This document shows positions 29,664 through 38,747 of a stretch of DNA of 64,000 nucleotides, one piece after another. The notes under the pieces were generated by a model, which was not told the origin of the DNA, made no database searches, and saw only the letters and a program-made list of their open reading frames with translations. A program made the translations under genes and the position numbers. Within the stretch, counting starts at the first letter, position 1, and each line of letters opens with the position of its first letter. The DNA comes from Vibrio viridaestus (GTDB lineage: Bacteria > Pseudomonadota > Gammaproteobacteria > Enterobacterales > Vibrionaceae): NCBI RefSeq assembly GCF_003856525.1, contig NZ_RJVQ01000003.1:124001-188000 (forward strand), given 5' to 3'.

Positions 29664-30206
29664 ATGATAATCTATCTACATGGATTTGACTCGACAAGCC
29701 CGGGTAACCATGAAAAAGTCATGCAACTGCAATTCATTGACGATGATGTCAGATTCATCAGTTATAGCACGTTACACCCTAAGCATGATATGCAGCACCT
29801 ACTGAAAGAAGTGTCGAAACTCCTCGATTCGACTGACGATAAGCAGCCACTAATTTGTGGTGTTGGATTAGGTGGTTATTGGTCAGAAAGAATTGGATTT
29901 CTTTGTGGTATTAAGCAGGTCGTTTTTAATCCCAATCTTTTCCCTCATGAAAATATGCCTGGTTTGATTGACAGACCAGAGGAATATCTGGACATTTCAA
30001 CTAAGTGCGTTGATAACTTTAGAGAAAAAAATAGTAAACGCTGTTTAGCGATTTTATCAAAACAAGATGAATTACTTGATATTCAGAGAATAGAGCAGGA
30101 ATTATCTAACTATTACCCCATCATATGGGATGAGTCGCAGAGTCATAAATTTAAAAAAATTTCTCAACATCTAAAAGAAATTCAATCATTTAAAGAAAGT
30201 AATTAA
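29664..30206 (+). CDS. ycfP: YcfP family alpha/beta-hydrolase-fold protein (UPF0227)
   Basis: 180-aa protein with the start [18 protein letters not shown] and the segment [16 protein letters not shown], both almost identical to E. coli YcfP. The nucleophile elbow reads [10 protein letters not shown], so the usual Ser is Gly, as I recall it also is in E. coli; classical serine-esterase chemistry is therefore doubtful. Function is unknown. RBS tggag precedes the ATG. It is followed by a terminator and then ndh, as in E. coli. Confidence 0.9.
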   Translation: MIIYLHGFDSTSPGNHEKVMQLQFIDDDVRFISYSTLHPKHDMQHLLKEVSKLLDSTDDKQPLICGVGLGGYWSERIGFLCGIKQVVFNPNLFPHENMPGLIDRPEEYLDISTKCVDNFREKNSKRCLAILSKQDELLDIQRIEQELSNYYPIIWDESQSHKFKKISQHLKEIQSFKESN

Positions 30207-30225
30207 GTATTTTATTTTATTAAAT

Positions 30226-30254
30226 AAAAAGCAGCATTTAAGCTGCTTTTTTTT
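30226..30254 (+). terminator. Terminator after ycfP
   Basis: Stem aaaaagcagc/gctgcttttt around a 6-nt loop with nine T. Confidence 0.85.
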
Positions 30255-30299
30255 ATCTTTAAGTCCACGTTTTTTTACATTTTTCGAATGAATCTTTAG

Positions 30300-30327
30300 T
30301 TGCATAGGGTATTAAGCTCTATATAAT
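30300..30327 (+). promoter_or_regulatory. Sigma-70 promoter of ndh
   Basis: TTGCAT (30300-30305), 16-bp spacer, TATAAT (30322-30327). Transcription would start near 30334, leaving a leader of about 200 nt. Confidence 0.6.
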
Positions 30328-30344
30328 ATCCGGAGAAATTAGAC

Positions 30345-30358
30345 TTGATGTTAATCAA
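30345..30358 (+). promoter_or_regulatory. Perfect FNR box in the ndh promoter region
   Basis: TTGAT-GTTA-ATCAA, an exact match to the FNR consensus, centred about 17 bp after the predicted start point. A site here would block transcription. FNR repression of ndh is established in E. coli. Confidence 0.8.
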
Positions 30359-30478
30359 AAAAAATGAAAGTGAGAAGTGAACTCACTGTTGCATATAAAT
30401 TGTTCACAAAGTCGCTTTAGATTGCTGCGTTAGAGCTGCAAATATCCTTAATTCTCCGTGAGCAAAAACGAATTCGAA

Positions 30479-30501
30479 CGGTCTGGTGCTTTACCGGACC
30501 G
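30479..30501 (+). other. Hairpin in the ndh leader
   Basis: A 9-bp stem (CGGTCTGGT 30479-30487 with ACCGGACCG 30493-30501, one G-T pair) around loop gcttt, 20 bp before the ndh RBS. It is followed by a weak T-rich tract. Possible attenuator or translation-control element. Confidence 0.5.
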
Positions 30502-30533
30502 AAATATTTTTACATTTTGTTGAGGGTTTTTTT

Positions 30534-31823
30534 GTGACTCGTATTGTAGTTGTTGGTGGTGGGGCTGGTGGTTTAGAGCTCGCAACCAAATTGGGACGAA
30601 CTTTAGGTAGAAAACAACGCGCACATGTGACACTTGTGGATCGCAAGGCAAGTCATCTATGGAAACCATTGCTTCATGAAGTAGCAACTGGATCACTAGA
30701 TGAGGGGGTTGACGGTCTGAGCTATAGAGCTCACGCGAAAAATCATAGCTTTGATTTTCAGATGGGGAGCCTGAAAGATATAGTTCGTGAACGTAAAGTG
30801 ATTGTTCTAGATGACTTGAAGGACGAACACGATGAGCTTTTGGTTCCTAGCCGCGAAATTGAATACGATATTCTGGTTTTGGCGATCGGTTCAACATCAA
30901 ACGATTTTAATACGCCAGGGGTGAAAGAAAACTGTATCTTCCTTGATAGTCCAGAACAAGCACATCGTTTCCGTACAGAAATGAATAATGAGTTTCTTAA
31001 ACTTCATGCTCGTCGCGGAGAAGGCACGGTAGATATTGCGATTGTCGGTGCAGGTGCAACAGGCGTAGAACTTTCAGCTGAGTTACACAATGCCCTACAG
31101 CAATTACAAAATTATGGTTTTGGGGATCTCGATTCAAGTAAACTCAATGTTAACCTTGTCGAAGCCGGTGAACGCATTCTTCCTGCGCTACCTCCACGTA
31201 TTTCAGGATTAGCGCATTCTGAATTGTCTAAGCTTGGTGTGAACGTTCGTACTTCAACAATGGTTACCAAAGCTGAACCTGATGGTTTGACGACAAAAGA
31301 CGGTGAAAAAATTCCTGCTCAAATTATGGTTTGGGCTGCGGGGATCAAGGCTCCGGACTTTATGAAAGATATCGGTGGTTTGGAAACAAACAGAATTAAC
31401 CAAATTGTAGTTAAAGATACGCTACAGTCTACGGTCGACGATAATATCTTCGTTATTGGTGACCTTGCGCAATGTACTCAGCCTAACGGTAAATTTGTTC
31501 CACCTCGAGCTCAGTCTGCACACCAAATGGCGTCAAATACGTTTAAGAATATTATTGCCATGCTTAACGAACGTTCATTGAAGCCATATGTCTACAAGGA
31601 TCATGGCTCACTAGTATCGCTGAGTCGCTTCTCTACTGTAGGAAGTTTAATGGGGAACCTGACTCGCGGATCAATGATGGTAGAAGGCCGAATTGCAAGA
31701 GTGGTTTATATCTCTCTTTATAGGATGCATCTCATTGCTATTCACGGATATTTTAAAACCGGTCTTATGATGTTAGTCGGTCGGATAAACCGAGTCCTTA
31801 AACCAAAACTCAAATTACACTAA
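30534..31823 (+). CDS. ndh: Type II NADH dehydrogenase (NDH-2)
   Basis: Single-subunit, non-proton-pumping NADH:quinone oxidoreductase on the inner face of the membrane. The start is a GTG at 30534 with RBS gaggg at 30522-30526; an in-frame GTG at 30486 lies inside the leader hairpin and is rejected. The 429 aa have the FAD dinucleotide fold at the N-terminus ([18 protein letters not shown]) and the NADH fold at about 165-180 ([18 protein letters not shown]). The second FAD contact is [11 protein letters not shown], and a C-terminal amphipathic membrane helix follows ([18 protein letters not shown]). Aerobic expression with FNR repression is likely. Confidence 0.96.
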   Translation: MTRIVVVGGGAGGLELATKLGRTLGRKQRAHVTLVDRKASHLWKPLLHEVATGSLDEGVDGLSYRAHAKNHSFDFQMGSLKDIVRERKVIVLDDLKDEHDELLVPSREIEYDILVLAIGSTSNDFNTPGVKENCIFLDSPEQAHRFRTEMNNEFLKLHARRGEGTVDIAIVGAGATGVELSAELHNALQQLQNYGFGDLDSSKLNVNLVEAGERILPALPPRISGLAHSELSKLGVNVRTSTMVTKAEPDGLTTKDGEKIPAQIMVWAAGIKAPDFMKDIGGLETNRINQIVVKDTLQSTVDDNIFVIGDLAQCTQPNGKFVPPRAQSAHQMASNTFKNIIAMLNERSLKPYVYKDHGSLVSLSRFSTVGSLMGNLTRGSMMVEGRIARVVYISLYRMHLIAIHGYFKTGLMMLVGRINRVLKPKLKLH

Positions 31824-31824
31824 G

Positions 31825-31853
31825 AAAAAAGCGCCTTTAAGGCGCTTTTTTTA
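31825..31853. terminator. Bidirectional terminator between ndh and csiV
   Basis: Perfect stem aaaaaagcgcct/aggcgctttttt around ttta, with A-run and T-run on opposite sides for both convergent genes. Confidence 0.85.
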
Positions 31854-32621
31854 ATAGGCTTTTCTGACCTGAATAATCATTCCCATTAGCGGATGATCAA
31901 AGTAGTGAATCTCTCCACTGCGCATTCGTCGTTTCTGATTCATTCGATAAGGTTTGAGAAATGTTTGAGTTTCTACTTCTGGGGTGACATTTTGCAAATT
32001 TCCAAGTCTTACTATGCTATCGCCAGTACTATTATTGGTATCTTGCGGCTCGATAGCTGAAACGCTTCTTAGTGCCACTTCCCGTTTGCTAGGCTCTTTC
32101 AAGTCCATCTCAACATCAGCATAGAGGTAATGCTGCACATAAACCTGCAATTTACCGTCAAGTTCATACAACGCTGAAGGAACGCTATTCTCTGTGACGC
32201 CAGAAATCGGAGTAGCATCATTATCACTGCCGACTGGTGTACCATTATGATTAAACTGACCTGAGAAATCGCGTCCAGCTAAAATGTGAAAAACTGGTGC
32301 ACTATATTTACTTTGGTCACCTTGTCGCCAAGCTGTATGCATTAAAACACGATAGCCTGCGTGGTTACGCAGTCTCTGTTCTGCTTCATTCAGTCGATAG
32401 GAAGAGTGGGGTAGTAAGGTTACTCCTTTTCTTTCCATATAAGCTTGCGAACCAAGACTTCCTACACCATCGAGCGAGATAGCAGGTAAATTGTTAGGCC
32501 AGGACTCTTGGGTCTGTTCAGCGTTTACATTGCGTTTAAAGATAATGACTTCTACATCAAATTGACGTGCCATTGCTGGCATCGCAAACATGAGCATAAG
32601 AAGTGGGACCAGTCGTTTCAT
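31851..32621 (-). CDS. csiV: Peptidoglycan-binding protein CsiV
   Basis: Periplasmic protein (PF10972) first described in V. cholerae as needed for cell-shape integrity when cell-wall synthesis depends on the LpoA-PBP1a pair. The start is the second ATG at 32621, preceded by GGAG; it gives 256 aa. A signal peptide (MKRLVPLLMLMFAMPAMA, cleavage about residue 18) is followed at once by the family signature RQFDVEVIIFKR. The C-terminus GEIHYFDHPLMGMIIQVRKA is also typical. It lies downstream of mfd on the same strand, separated by a strong hairpin. Its partner class (an Lpo activator, LpoB) is encoded 4 kb away. Confidence 0.82.
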   Translation of the reverse strand: MKRLVPLLMLMFAMPAMARQFDVEVIIFKRNVNAEQTQESWPNNLPAISLDGVGSLGSQAYMERKGVTLLPHSSYRLNEAEQRLRNHAGYRVLMHTAWRQGDQSKYSAPVFHILAGRDFSGQFNHNGTPVGSDNDATPISGVTENSVPSALYELDGKLQVYVQHYLYADVEMDLKEPSKREVALRSVSAIEPQDTNNSTGDSIVRLGNLQNVTPEVETQTFLKPYRMNQKRRMRSGEIHYFDHPLMGMIIQVRKAY

Positions 32622-32650
32622 TATTGCTCCATACATGGTCTTGTTATTAT

Positions 32651-32674
32651 GGTTGGCAGCTTATGCTGCCAACC
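32651..32674 (-). other. Perfect hairpin enclosing the mfd stop codon
   Basis: A 10-bp perfect stem (32651-32660 with 32665-32674) around a 4-nt loop. On the minus strand the loop is ATAA and contains the mfd TAA stop. There is no T-run, so it is not a simple terminator; it may be an mRNA processing or stability element between mfd and csiV. Confidence 0.6.
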
Positions 32675-35600
32675 GGTTGTTTTGAAATTCTTTCAGGATA
32701 TTGCTGACGAATTCTATCCGTTCTGCGCTGTCTGACAAAGGAATACTGAACTTAAATTTTGTCGGTCCTTCCAATGCAAATTGCTTCGGTTGAGATTGTA
32801 ATAGTTTAACTAAATATCCGGGGTCTATGTCAGCATTTGGATAGAACTCAATGTATCCACCCTTTTGATGAGCTTCGACTTTCTTAATCTTCATCTCAGC
32901 CGCATTCAACTTAAGTTTAGTCACTGACAGTAGGTTTAATGCGGCATCAGGTAGCTTGCCGAATCGATCAATTATTTCACTTTTGAGGTCATTTAATTCA
33001 TCAACGGAATCGACACTTGCGATCTGTTTGTACATTGAAAGGCGCGTGTTGATATCGGGTATAAAGTCATTGGGGAGGAGCGCTGGTAAACGCAGTTCGA
33101 CTTCTGTCTGCTCTCGTAACAAGTCGTCCAATGCTGGTTCTTTGCCTGATTTGAGTGCTTCAACTGCCTGTTCAAGCATTTCCATGTAGAGTGTAAAGCC
33201 GACAGATTGAATTTGACCACTCTGCTCGTCTCCCAGGAGCTCTCCTGCTCCACGAATCTCAAGGTCATGTGTTGCCAACGTAAATCCAGCCCCTAAATCC
33301 TCTAGCGAAGCCAATGCTTCAAGACGTTTTACGGCGTCTTTTGTTAATGCTTTAGGTGGTGGCGTCAGAAGGTACGCATAAGCTTGGTGATGAGAGCGTC
33401 CGACACGACCTCTGAGCTGATGTAGTTGAGCAAGGCCGAACTTATCAGCGCGATCGATAATCATCGTATTTGCCGTCGGCACATCGATCCCTGTTTCGAT
33501 AATAGTGGTACAAACTAAAAGGTTAAATCGTTGATGATAAAAATCATTCATAATTCGTTCTAGTTCGCGCTCTCTCATTTGTCCGTGGGCTACTGTAATT
33601 CGCGCCTCCGGAACAAGCTCTTGTAACTGCGAGGCGACTTTTTCAATCGTTTCTACTTGGTTATGGAGATAGTAAACCTGACCGCCACGCATGATTTCAC
33701 GTAATATCGCTTCTCTGGTTGCGTTATTATCATGTGGGCGAACGAAGGTTTTTACAGCTAAACGGCGAGCCGGAGGCGTCGCGATGATAGATAGATCTCG
33801 CATACCACTCATTGCCATATTGAGTGTGCGGGGTATAGGAGTTGCCGTTAGTGTAAGAATATCTACGTCAGCGCGCATTGCTTTGACTTTTTCTTTCTGT
33901 CTTACACCAAAGCGATGTTCTTCATCAACGATTAGAAGACCGAGGTCTTTAAACTGGATGTCACTGGATAAAAGCTTGTGCGTGCCTACAAGGATATCCA
34001 CTTTGCCATCGGCGACATCCTGAATAATCGCTTTTTGTTCTTTTGCGGTTTTGAATCGAGATAAAACTTCGACTCGTATAGGTAAGTTTGCGAAGCGATC
34101 GCGAAAATTTTCAAAATGCTGCTGAGCGAGTAACGTTGTGGGAACTAAGACCGCAACTTGCTTGCTATTGTCTGTACAGACAAATGCGGCTCTCATTGCC
34201 ACTTCAGTTTTACCAAAACCCACATCGCCACAAACCAGACGATCCATCGCTTTAGGTTGACACATATCCGATAACACAGCATTAATGGCCATTGCTTGAT
34301 CATCGGTTTCCTCAAACGGAAAGTTTGCACGAAACGTACTGTATTGCTCGCGGTCAAGGTGGAATTTATAGCCGGGTTTGAGCTCACGCTTGGCATAAAC
34401 ATCCAGTAGTTCAGCTGCAACATCTCGAACTTTCTCAGCTGCTTTTCTACGTGCTTTACTCCATGAGTCAGCTCCAAGCTTGTGAATCGGGGCATTTTCT
34501 TCTGCCCCACCAGAATATCGGCTGATCAGGTTTAAAGAGGCTACTGGGACATACAGTTTCGCCTCGTTCTGGTACTCAAGAGTAACATATTCAGTCGTTA
34601 TGCCACCTGCCTCTAGCGTCTGTAGACCAATGTAACGACCGATACCATGGTCAATATGGACAACGGGTTGGCCGGGCTTTAATTCTGCAAGGTTGCGAAT
34701 AACGGCGTCACTATTGATTGATTTTTTATCTTTGCGACGTCTCTGTACTACTCTGTCGCCAAGAATATCGCCCTCACAAACGAAAGCTGTTTTCCCATCA
34801 GGGAAAATAAACCCTTTTTCGGCCTGACCAATAATTAAAGTAAACTTTAGTTTTTTCGATTCAGCTTCATCAAGGCTATTCGCTTCTGTGAGTTTGATTT
34901 TTAATGGGGCTAATAACTCTTTTAACGCTTCTCGTCGTCCTTCCGACTCAACAGAAAAAACAATATTACCTGTAAATGACTCACAGAAGCGACGAAGATC
35001 AGCCAGAGGCTCTTTTGTGCTGTGTTTCGCCTTTATATCGGGCAGCGAAGCGATGGATAGGTTGATGCGACCTGACTTTTCTTCGATTTCATCACGGAAG
35101 AAGAAAGTCTGCGGGTACTGATTTACTTGGCTAAAAAACTGATCCTTTTTTAGCCATAATTCATTTGGAGGTAAGAGTGGTCGTAAAGGGTCCACTTTAC
35201 GTTGCTCATAACGTGCATCAACATCACTCAGGAAACCGTCAATCGCTGGCTCTACGTCACCAATAACCACAACGCGAGTTTCATCTGGTAGGTAGTCAAA
35301 TAGCGTTTCAGTTTCATCAAAAAACAGAGGCTGCCAGTATTCTATCCCTGCGGGCCATGTGCCTTTCGAAACTTGCATATAGACGGATTCAGGTTCTCGT
35401 CTTGCTTCGAAACGTTGGCGCCAGCGAGAGCGAAATTCCTCAATAGCAGATTCTGAGGTGGGAAATTCGTGAGCTGGTAAGAGTCTAATCGTAGAAATTT
35501 CTTCTATCGAACGTTGATTTTCTGGATCAAATGTACGGATAGTATCAATTTCATCGTCAAAGAAATCGATTCGATAGGGAAGTTGGCTGCCCATAGGAAA

Positions 35601-36119
35601 GAGATCAAGTATGGAACCACGACTTGCGTATTCGCCTGGCCCAAAAACTTGGTCTACATGTCGATATCCAGACAGTTCTAGCTGTGTGCGAAGCTTATCT
35701 AATGAAAACAGATCGCCTGCTTTAACCATTAGCGTGTGCTGCAGCAGATAACTTCTAGGTGATTGTCTTTGCAATAACGTACTAATCGGGGCGATAGTGA
35801 TACCGTTATTTAGCGTTGGAAGTTGGTACAAGCGAGAAATTCGGTCGGAAATGATTTCCTGATGAGGTGAAAAACTATCGTATGGGAGCGTTTCCCAGTC
35901 CGGGAACAAATTAACGTCACTTTGGGAGAACTGCTTCACTTCATTTTGTAAGCGCACAGCACTTTGTGAGTCCGGGACAATGACCAAAGTATGTTTTTGT
36001 GATGAGTTGGCGACGTTTGCAACAGCAAGAGACAAACTTGCACCAATTAACCCACCATTCATTTTTTTGTCGCCGGATTTATCCGCCGCTAAGAAAGGTA
36101 AAGATCGATTCTTGTTCAT
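32661..36119 (-). CDS. mfd: Transcription-repair coupling factor Mfd
   Basis: ATP-driven translocase that removes stalled RNA polymerase and recruits UvrA to lesions. At 1152 aa it matches the family. The N-terminal UvrB-like region (about 1-330, PDWETLPYDSFSPHQEIISDR) precedes the RNAP-interacting domain (about 480-550, GQPVVHIDHGIGRYIGL). The RecG-like motor has Walker A CGDVGFGKTEVAMRAA (about 632-646) and the DEEH box (IVDEEHRFGVRQK). The TRG motif region and the autoinhibitory C-terminal domain follow. The gene lies between a PilZ gene and csiV on the minus strand with short gaps, so an operon is likely. Confidence 0.97.
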   Translation of the reverse strand: MNKNRSLPFLAADKSGDKKMNGGLIGASLSLAVANVANSSQKHTLVIVPDSQSAVRLQNEVKQFSQSDVNLFPDWETLPYDSFSPHQEIISDRISRLYQLPTLNNGITIAPISTLLQRQSPRSYLLQHTLMVKAGDLFSLDKLRTQLELSGYRHVDQVFGPGEYASRGSILDLFPMGSQLPYRIDFFDDEIDTIRTFDPENQRSIEEISTIRLLPAHEFPTSESAIEEFRSRWRQRFEARREPESVYMQVSKGTWPAGIEYWQPLFFDETETLFDYLPDETRVVVIGDVEPAIDGFLSDVDARYEQRKVDPLRPLLPPNELWLKKDQFFSQVNQYPQTFFFRDEIEEKSGRINLSIASLPDIKAKHSTKEPLADLRRFCESFTGNIVFSVESEGRREALKELLAPLKIKLTEANSLDEAESKKLKFTLIIGQAEKGFIFPDGKTAFVCEGDILGDRVVQRRRKDKKSINSDAVIRNLAELKPGQPVVHIDHGIGRYIGLQTLEAGGITTEYVTLEYQNEAKLYVPVASLNLISRYSGGAEENAPIHKLGADSWSKARRKAAEKVRDVAAELLDVYAKRELKPGYKFHLDREQYSTFRANFPFEETDDQAMAINAVLSDMCQPKAMDRLVCGDVGFGKTEVAMRAAFVCTDNSKQVAVLVPTTLLAQQHFENFRDRFANLPIRVEVLSRFKTAKEQKAIIQDVADGKVDILVGTHKLLSSDIQFKDLGLLIVDEEHRFGVRQKEKVKAMRADVDILTLTATPIPRTLNMAMSGMRDLSIIATPPARRLAVKTFVRPHDNNATREAILREIMRGGQVYYLHNQVETIEKVASQLQELVPEARITVAHGQMRERELERIMNDFYHQRFNLLVCTTIIETGIDVPTANTMIIDRADKFGLAQLHQLRGRVGRSHHQAYAYLLTPPPKALTKDAVKRLEALASLEDLGAGFTLATHDLEIRGAGELLGDEQSGQIQSVGFTLYMEMLEQAVEALKSGKEPALDDLLREQTEVELRLPALLPNDFIPDINTRLSMYKQIASVDSVDELNDLKSEIIDRFGKLPDAALNLLSVTKLKLNAAEMKIKKVEAHQKGGYIEFYPNADIDPGYLVKLLQSQPKQFALEGPTKFKFSIPLSDSAERIEFVSNILKEFQNNRLAA

Positions 36120-36137
36120 ATTAGTGTGGCGATACTC

Positions 36138-36704
36138 TTATTTATTTCTGTCTATTGAACGTTGGCGTAATAGTTTCTGTTGTTGAAAAAGTGCGGCTTT
36201 GATGAGTAAGTCTTGATCACTTTCTCTTAATAGGTCGTATTTTACCGTTGTCTGGTATGCATGACTGTCACTCGCTATCTCTGCAACGTGTCCGTATAGG
36301 TAGATTGCAGCTGCAGGATGTTCCAGAAAGAGTTTAACTCGTAAAGGCGAATTCACTTCGAACGGGTCTTTGCTAATAAAGGTAAATTGACTTGCGCCAA
36401 AAGAGAGGGTTGTATAGCGCGACTCATCTTCTCCCTCTTGAGTTAACATGTAATTCAGAAGTAGGTTTAATTTGTTGTTTTGAGCTTCGAGTAACTGCAA
36501 AACATGTTTAAACTCACTGTCTTTTAATTCTTGTCGAGCCAGATCACCTAACGAATCTAGCTGGCTGAATTCGTTTGCTACTAAAAAGGGTGTTGGGATC
36601 TCTGCCTCGAAAATAGCCTGTTCAGGTAACGTGAAGTCATGCTGCAAGGCTTCGATATTTACTTTAAGAGCATGATGTACTGTAAAATATTCTTGATCGA
36701 CCAT
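36138..36704 (-). CDS. Degenerate PilZ-domain protein (PlzB-like)
   Basis: 188-aa protein that I assign to the vibrio PilZ group by position upstream of mfd and by its C-terminal beta-barrel pattern (TTLSFGASQFTFI ... PLRVKLFLEHPAAAIYLYGHV ... TTVKYDLLRESDQDLLIKA). The c-di-GMP signature RxxxR followed by (D/N)xSxxG is not intact: only LSFGAS remains and no RxxxR precedes it. Binding of c-di-GMP is therefore doubtful. The N-terminal half is helical (about 50-100). The V. cholerae counterpart is, from memory, PlzB (VC1885), also weak at these residues. RBS aggata precedes the ATG; mfd follows after 18 bp. Confidence 0.7.
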   Translation of the reverse strand: MVDQEYFTVHHALKVNIEALQHDFTLPEQAIFEAEIPTPFLVANEFSQLDSLGDLARQELKDSEFKHVLQLLEAQNNKLNLLLNYMLTQEGEDESRYTTLSFGASQFTFISKDPFEVNSPLRVKLFLEHPAAAIYLYGHVAEIASDSHAYQTTVKYDLLRESDQDLLIKAALFQQQKLLRQRSIDRNK

Positions 36705-36859
36705 GAGTGTTATCCTGTAGGCTTTTTAGTGATTATCAATAAAAAGTATAACTTATCAAGGTATCTCTAAGAATTTACAAGGATTTGCCAAATTAAAGCT
36801 ACAACCTGCTAGATTTAACCGTTAAAGTACAGGTCACATAATTAAAGCTGTTTAGAAAC

Positions 36860-38068
36860 ATGTATCATCCACTATCTATTTTTATCGGGTTGAGATACCT
36901 CAAAGGGCAATCCACTGACAAGTTCAGTCGGTTCGTTTCTTACATGTCGACTGCTGGAATCACGATTGGTGTGCTCTCATTGATAACAGTACTTTCTGTT
37001 ATGAATGGGTTTGAAGCCCAGCTCAAACAAAGAATCCTTGGTGTTTTGCCTCAGGCTGTTGTCACTCAAGTTGACGGTAAAACTGATCTTTCCAAATCTC
37101 TTCCAGAGCAGTATGCAAAATGGTCAGTTGCAAAGCAGCCTACACCGATAGTGCGCGGTGAAGCGGTAATTCAAAGTCCGGAAGAACTCTCTGCTGGGTA
37201 TATGTTAGGTGTTGACCCAAAAAAAGATGATTCGGTTCAGCAATATATGATAGCAGGTTCGCTGAAAAATCTTGAGGCAGGAAAGTATCGGGTTGTGTTG
37301 GGGTATCGTTTGGCTCGGCAACTCAATGTTTCCGTTGGCGATACTGTTCGACTTATTGTGACTGATGCCAGCGTTTTCACCCCACTTGGACGCATCCCTA
37401 GTCAACGTAATTTTGAAATAGCTGGTCTGTTTAATACGGGTTCTGATGTTGATGCGCAGATTATGTATGTCAATATGAGTGACGCCCAAAAGCTACTGCG
37501 TCTGAAAGAGAACCAAGTGTCAGGCTGGCGTCTGTATTTTCATGACCCTTTTGACATCTCATCATATTCGAATCAACAGCAACCCGATGGTTGGCATTGG
37601 ACCGATTGGCGAGATCAGCGTGGAGAATTATTCCAAGCAGTTAGTATGGAGAAAAATATGATGGGGCTGATGTTGGGGCTGATTATTGCTATCGCAGCCT
37701 TCAATATCATATCTGCGCTTATCATGGTCGTAATGGAAAAGCAGTCTGAAGTCGCTATTTTAAAAACTCAGGGTATGACGAACTATCAGATTCAATCGAT
37801 TTTTATGGTTCAGGGTGCAAGCAGTGGTGTTGTCGGCGCGATTGTTGGTGGTCTGCTAGGAGTGATTGTAGCCCTGAATCTTAACCCTATTTTAATGTTT
37901 GTTGGTGCTGATTTACTGAGTTTTGGCGGTGAATTACCCATATTGGTGAATCCAGTTCAGATCTTTGTGGTTGAAGTTTTGACCATTTTATTAAGTGTTG
38001 TCGCCACATTGTACCCATCTTATCGAGCATCCACAGTTAAACCTGCAGAGGCATTACGTTATGAGTAG
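36860..38068 (+). CDS. lolC: Lipoprotein-releasing ABC transporter permease LolC
   Basis: Inner-membrane subunit of LolCDE, which extracts outer-membrane lipoproteins and hands them to LolA. The 402 aa have the FtsX topology: one helix at about 25-48, a large periplasmic domain (about 50-265), then three helices (about 268-395). The start [16 protein letters not shown] and the segment [23 protein letters not shown] are typical. It overlaps lolD by 8 bp, so the two are translationally coupled. Substrates are encoded nearby: the three lipoproteins at 26.3-28.7 kb. Confidence 0.95.
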   Translation: MYHPLSIFIGLRYLKGQSTDKFSRFVSYMSTAGITIGVLSLITVLSVMNGFEAQLKQRILGVLPQAVVTQVDGKTDLSKSLPEQYAKWSVAKQPTPIVRGEAVIQSPEELSAGYMLGVDPKKDDSVQQYMIAGSLKNLEAGKYRVVLGYRLARQLNVSVGDTVRLIVTDASVFTPLGRIPSQRNFEIAGLFNTGSDVDAQIMYVNMSDAQKLLRLKENQVSGWRLYFHDPFDISSYSNQQQPDGWHWTDWRDQRGELFQAVSMEKNMMGLMLGLIIAIAAFNIISALIMVVMEKQSEVAILKTQGMTNYQIQSIFMVQGASSGVVGAIVGGLLGVIVALNLNPILMFVGADLLSFGGELPILVNPVQIFVVEVLTILLSVVATLYPSYRASTVKPAEALRYE

Positions 38069-38738
38069 TCGTTACCTTCTAAACTGTAATAACTTAGTTA
38101 AAAACTATCAGGAAGGCAGCCTGACAACGAGTGTATTGAAAGGCGTTAACTTTTCGCTCGATGAAAGAGAGCTCGTTTCAATTGTCGGTAGTTCTGGATC
38201 GGGTAAAAGTACGCTATTGCATATATTGGGTGCGCTGGATACCCCAACATCAGGCGATGTGTTTTTGATGGGGAAATCATTAACCGAGATGAAATCTGGT
38301 CAGCAGGCTAAATTGAGAAATGAACACATCGGTTTTATCTATCAGTTTCACCATTTGCTTACTGATTTTTCCGCCATAGAAAATGTAGCGATGCCTATGA
38401 TGATTGCGGGCAAAAAACCGAAAGAGGCCCAGTCTAAAGCGAAAGAGTTACTTGAACTCGTTGGGTTAACTCACCGTGGAGAGCATCGTCCTAGTGAGTT
38501 ATCTGGAGGTGAAAGACAAAGGGTTGCTATCGCTCGCTCTATCATTAATAACCCGAAAGTTGTTTTGGCTGACGAGCCGACTGGTAATCTTGATCATAAA
38601 ACAGCGCTAGCGATTTATGACCTCATGCGCGATCTCAACCGAAATTCTGGAACAGCATTCTTAATTGTTACGCATGATAACGAACTTGCAGATAAGATGG
38701 ATCGTAAAGTCTTAATGCAAGATGGCGAATTGGCTTAG
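38061..38738 (+). CDS. lolD: Lipoprotein-releasing ABC transporter ATP-binding protein LolD
   Basis: ATPase of LolCDE. The start is the ATG at 38061 ([16 protein letters not shown]), giving 225 aa; upstream in-frame codons lie deep in lolC. Walker A is [10 protein letters not shown] (about 42-51), the signature is [14 protein letters not shown] (about 144-157), and Walker B is [12 protein letters not shown]. The LolD motif region between Q-loop and signature ([20 protein letters not shown]) is present. It overlaps lolC, and lolE follows within 10 bp. Confidence 0.96.
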   Translation: MSSRYLLNCNNLVKNYQEGSLTTSVLKGVNFSLDERELVSIVGSSGSGKSTLLHILGALDTPTSGDVFLMGKSLTEMKSGQQAKLRNEHIGFIYQFHHLLTDFSAIENVAMPMMIAGKKPKEAQSKAKELLELVGLTHRGEHRPSELSGGERQRVAIARSIINNPKVVLADEPTGNLDHKTALAIYDLMRDLNRNSGTAFLIVTHDNELADKMDRKVLMQDGELA

Positions 38739-38747
38739 GAGGTCATG

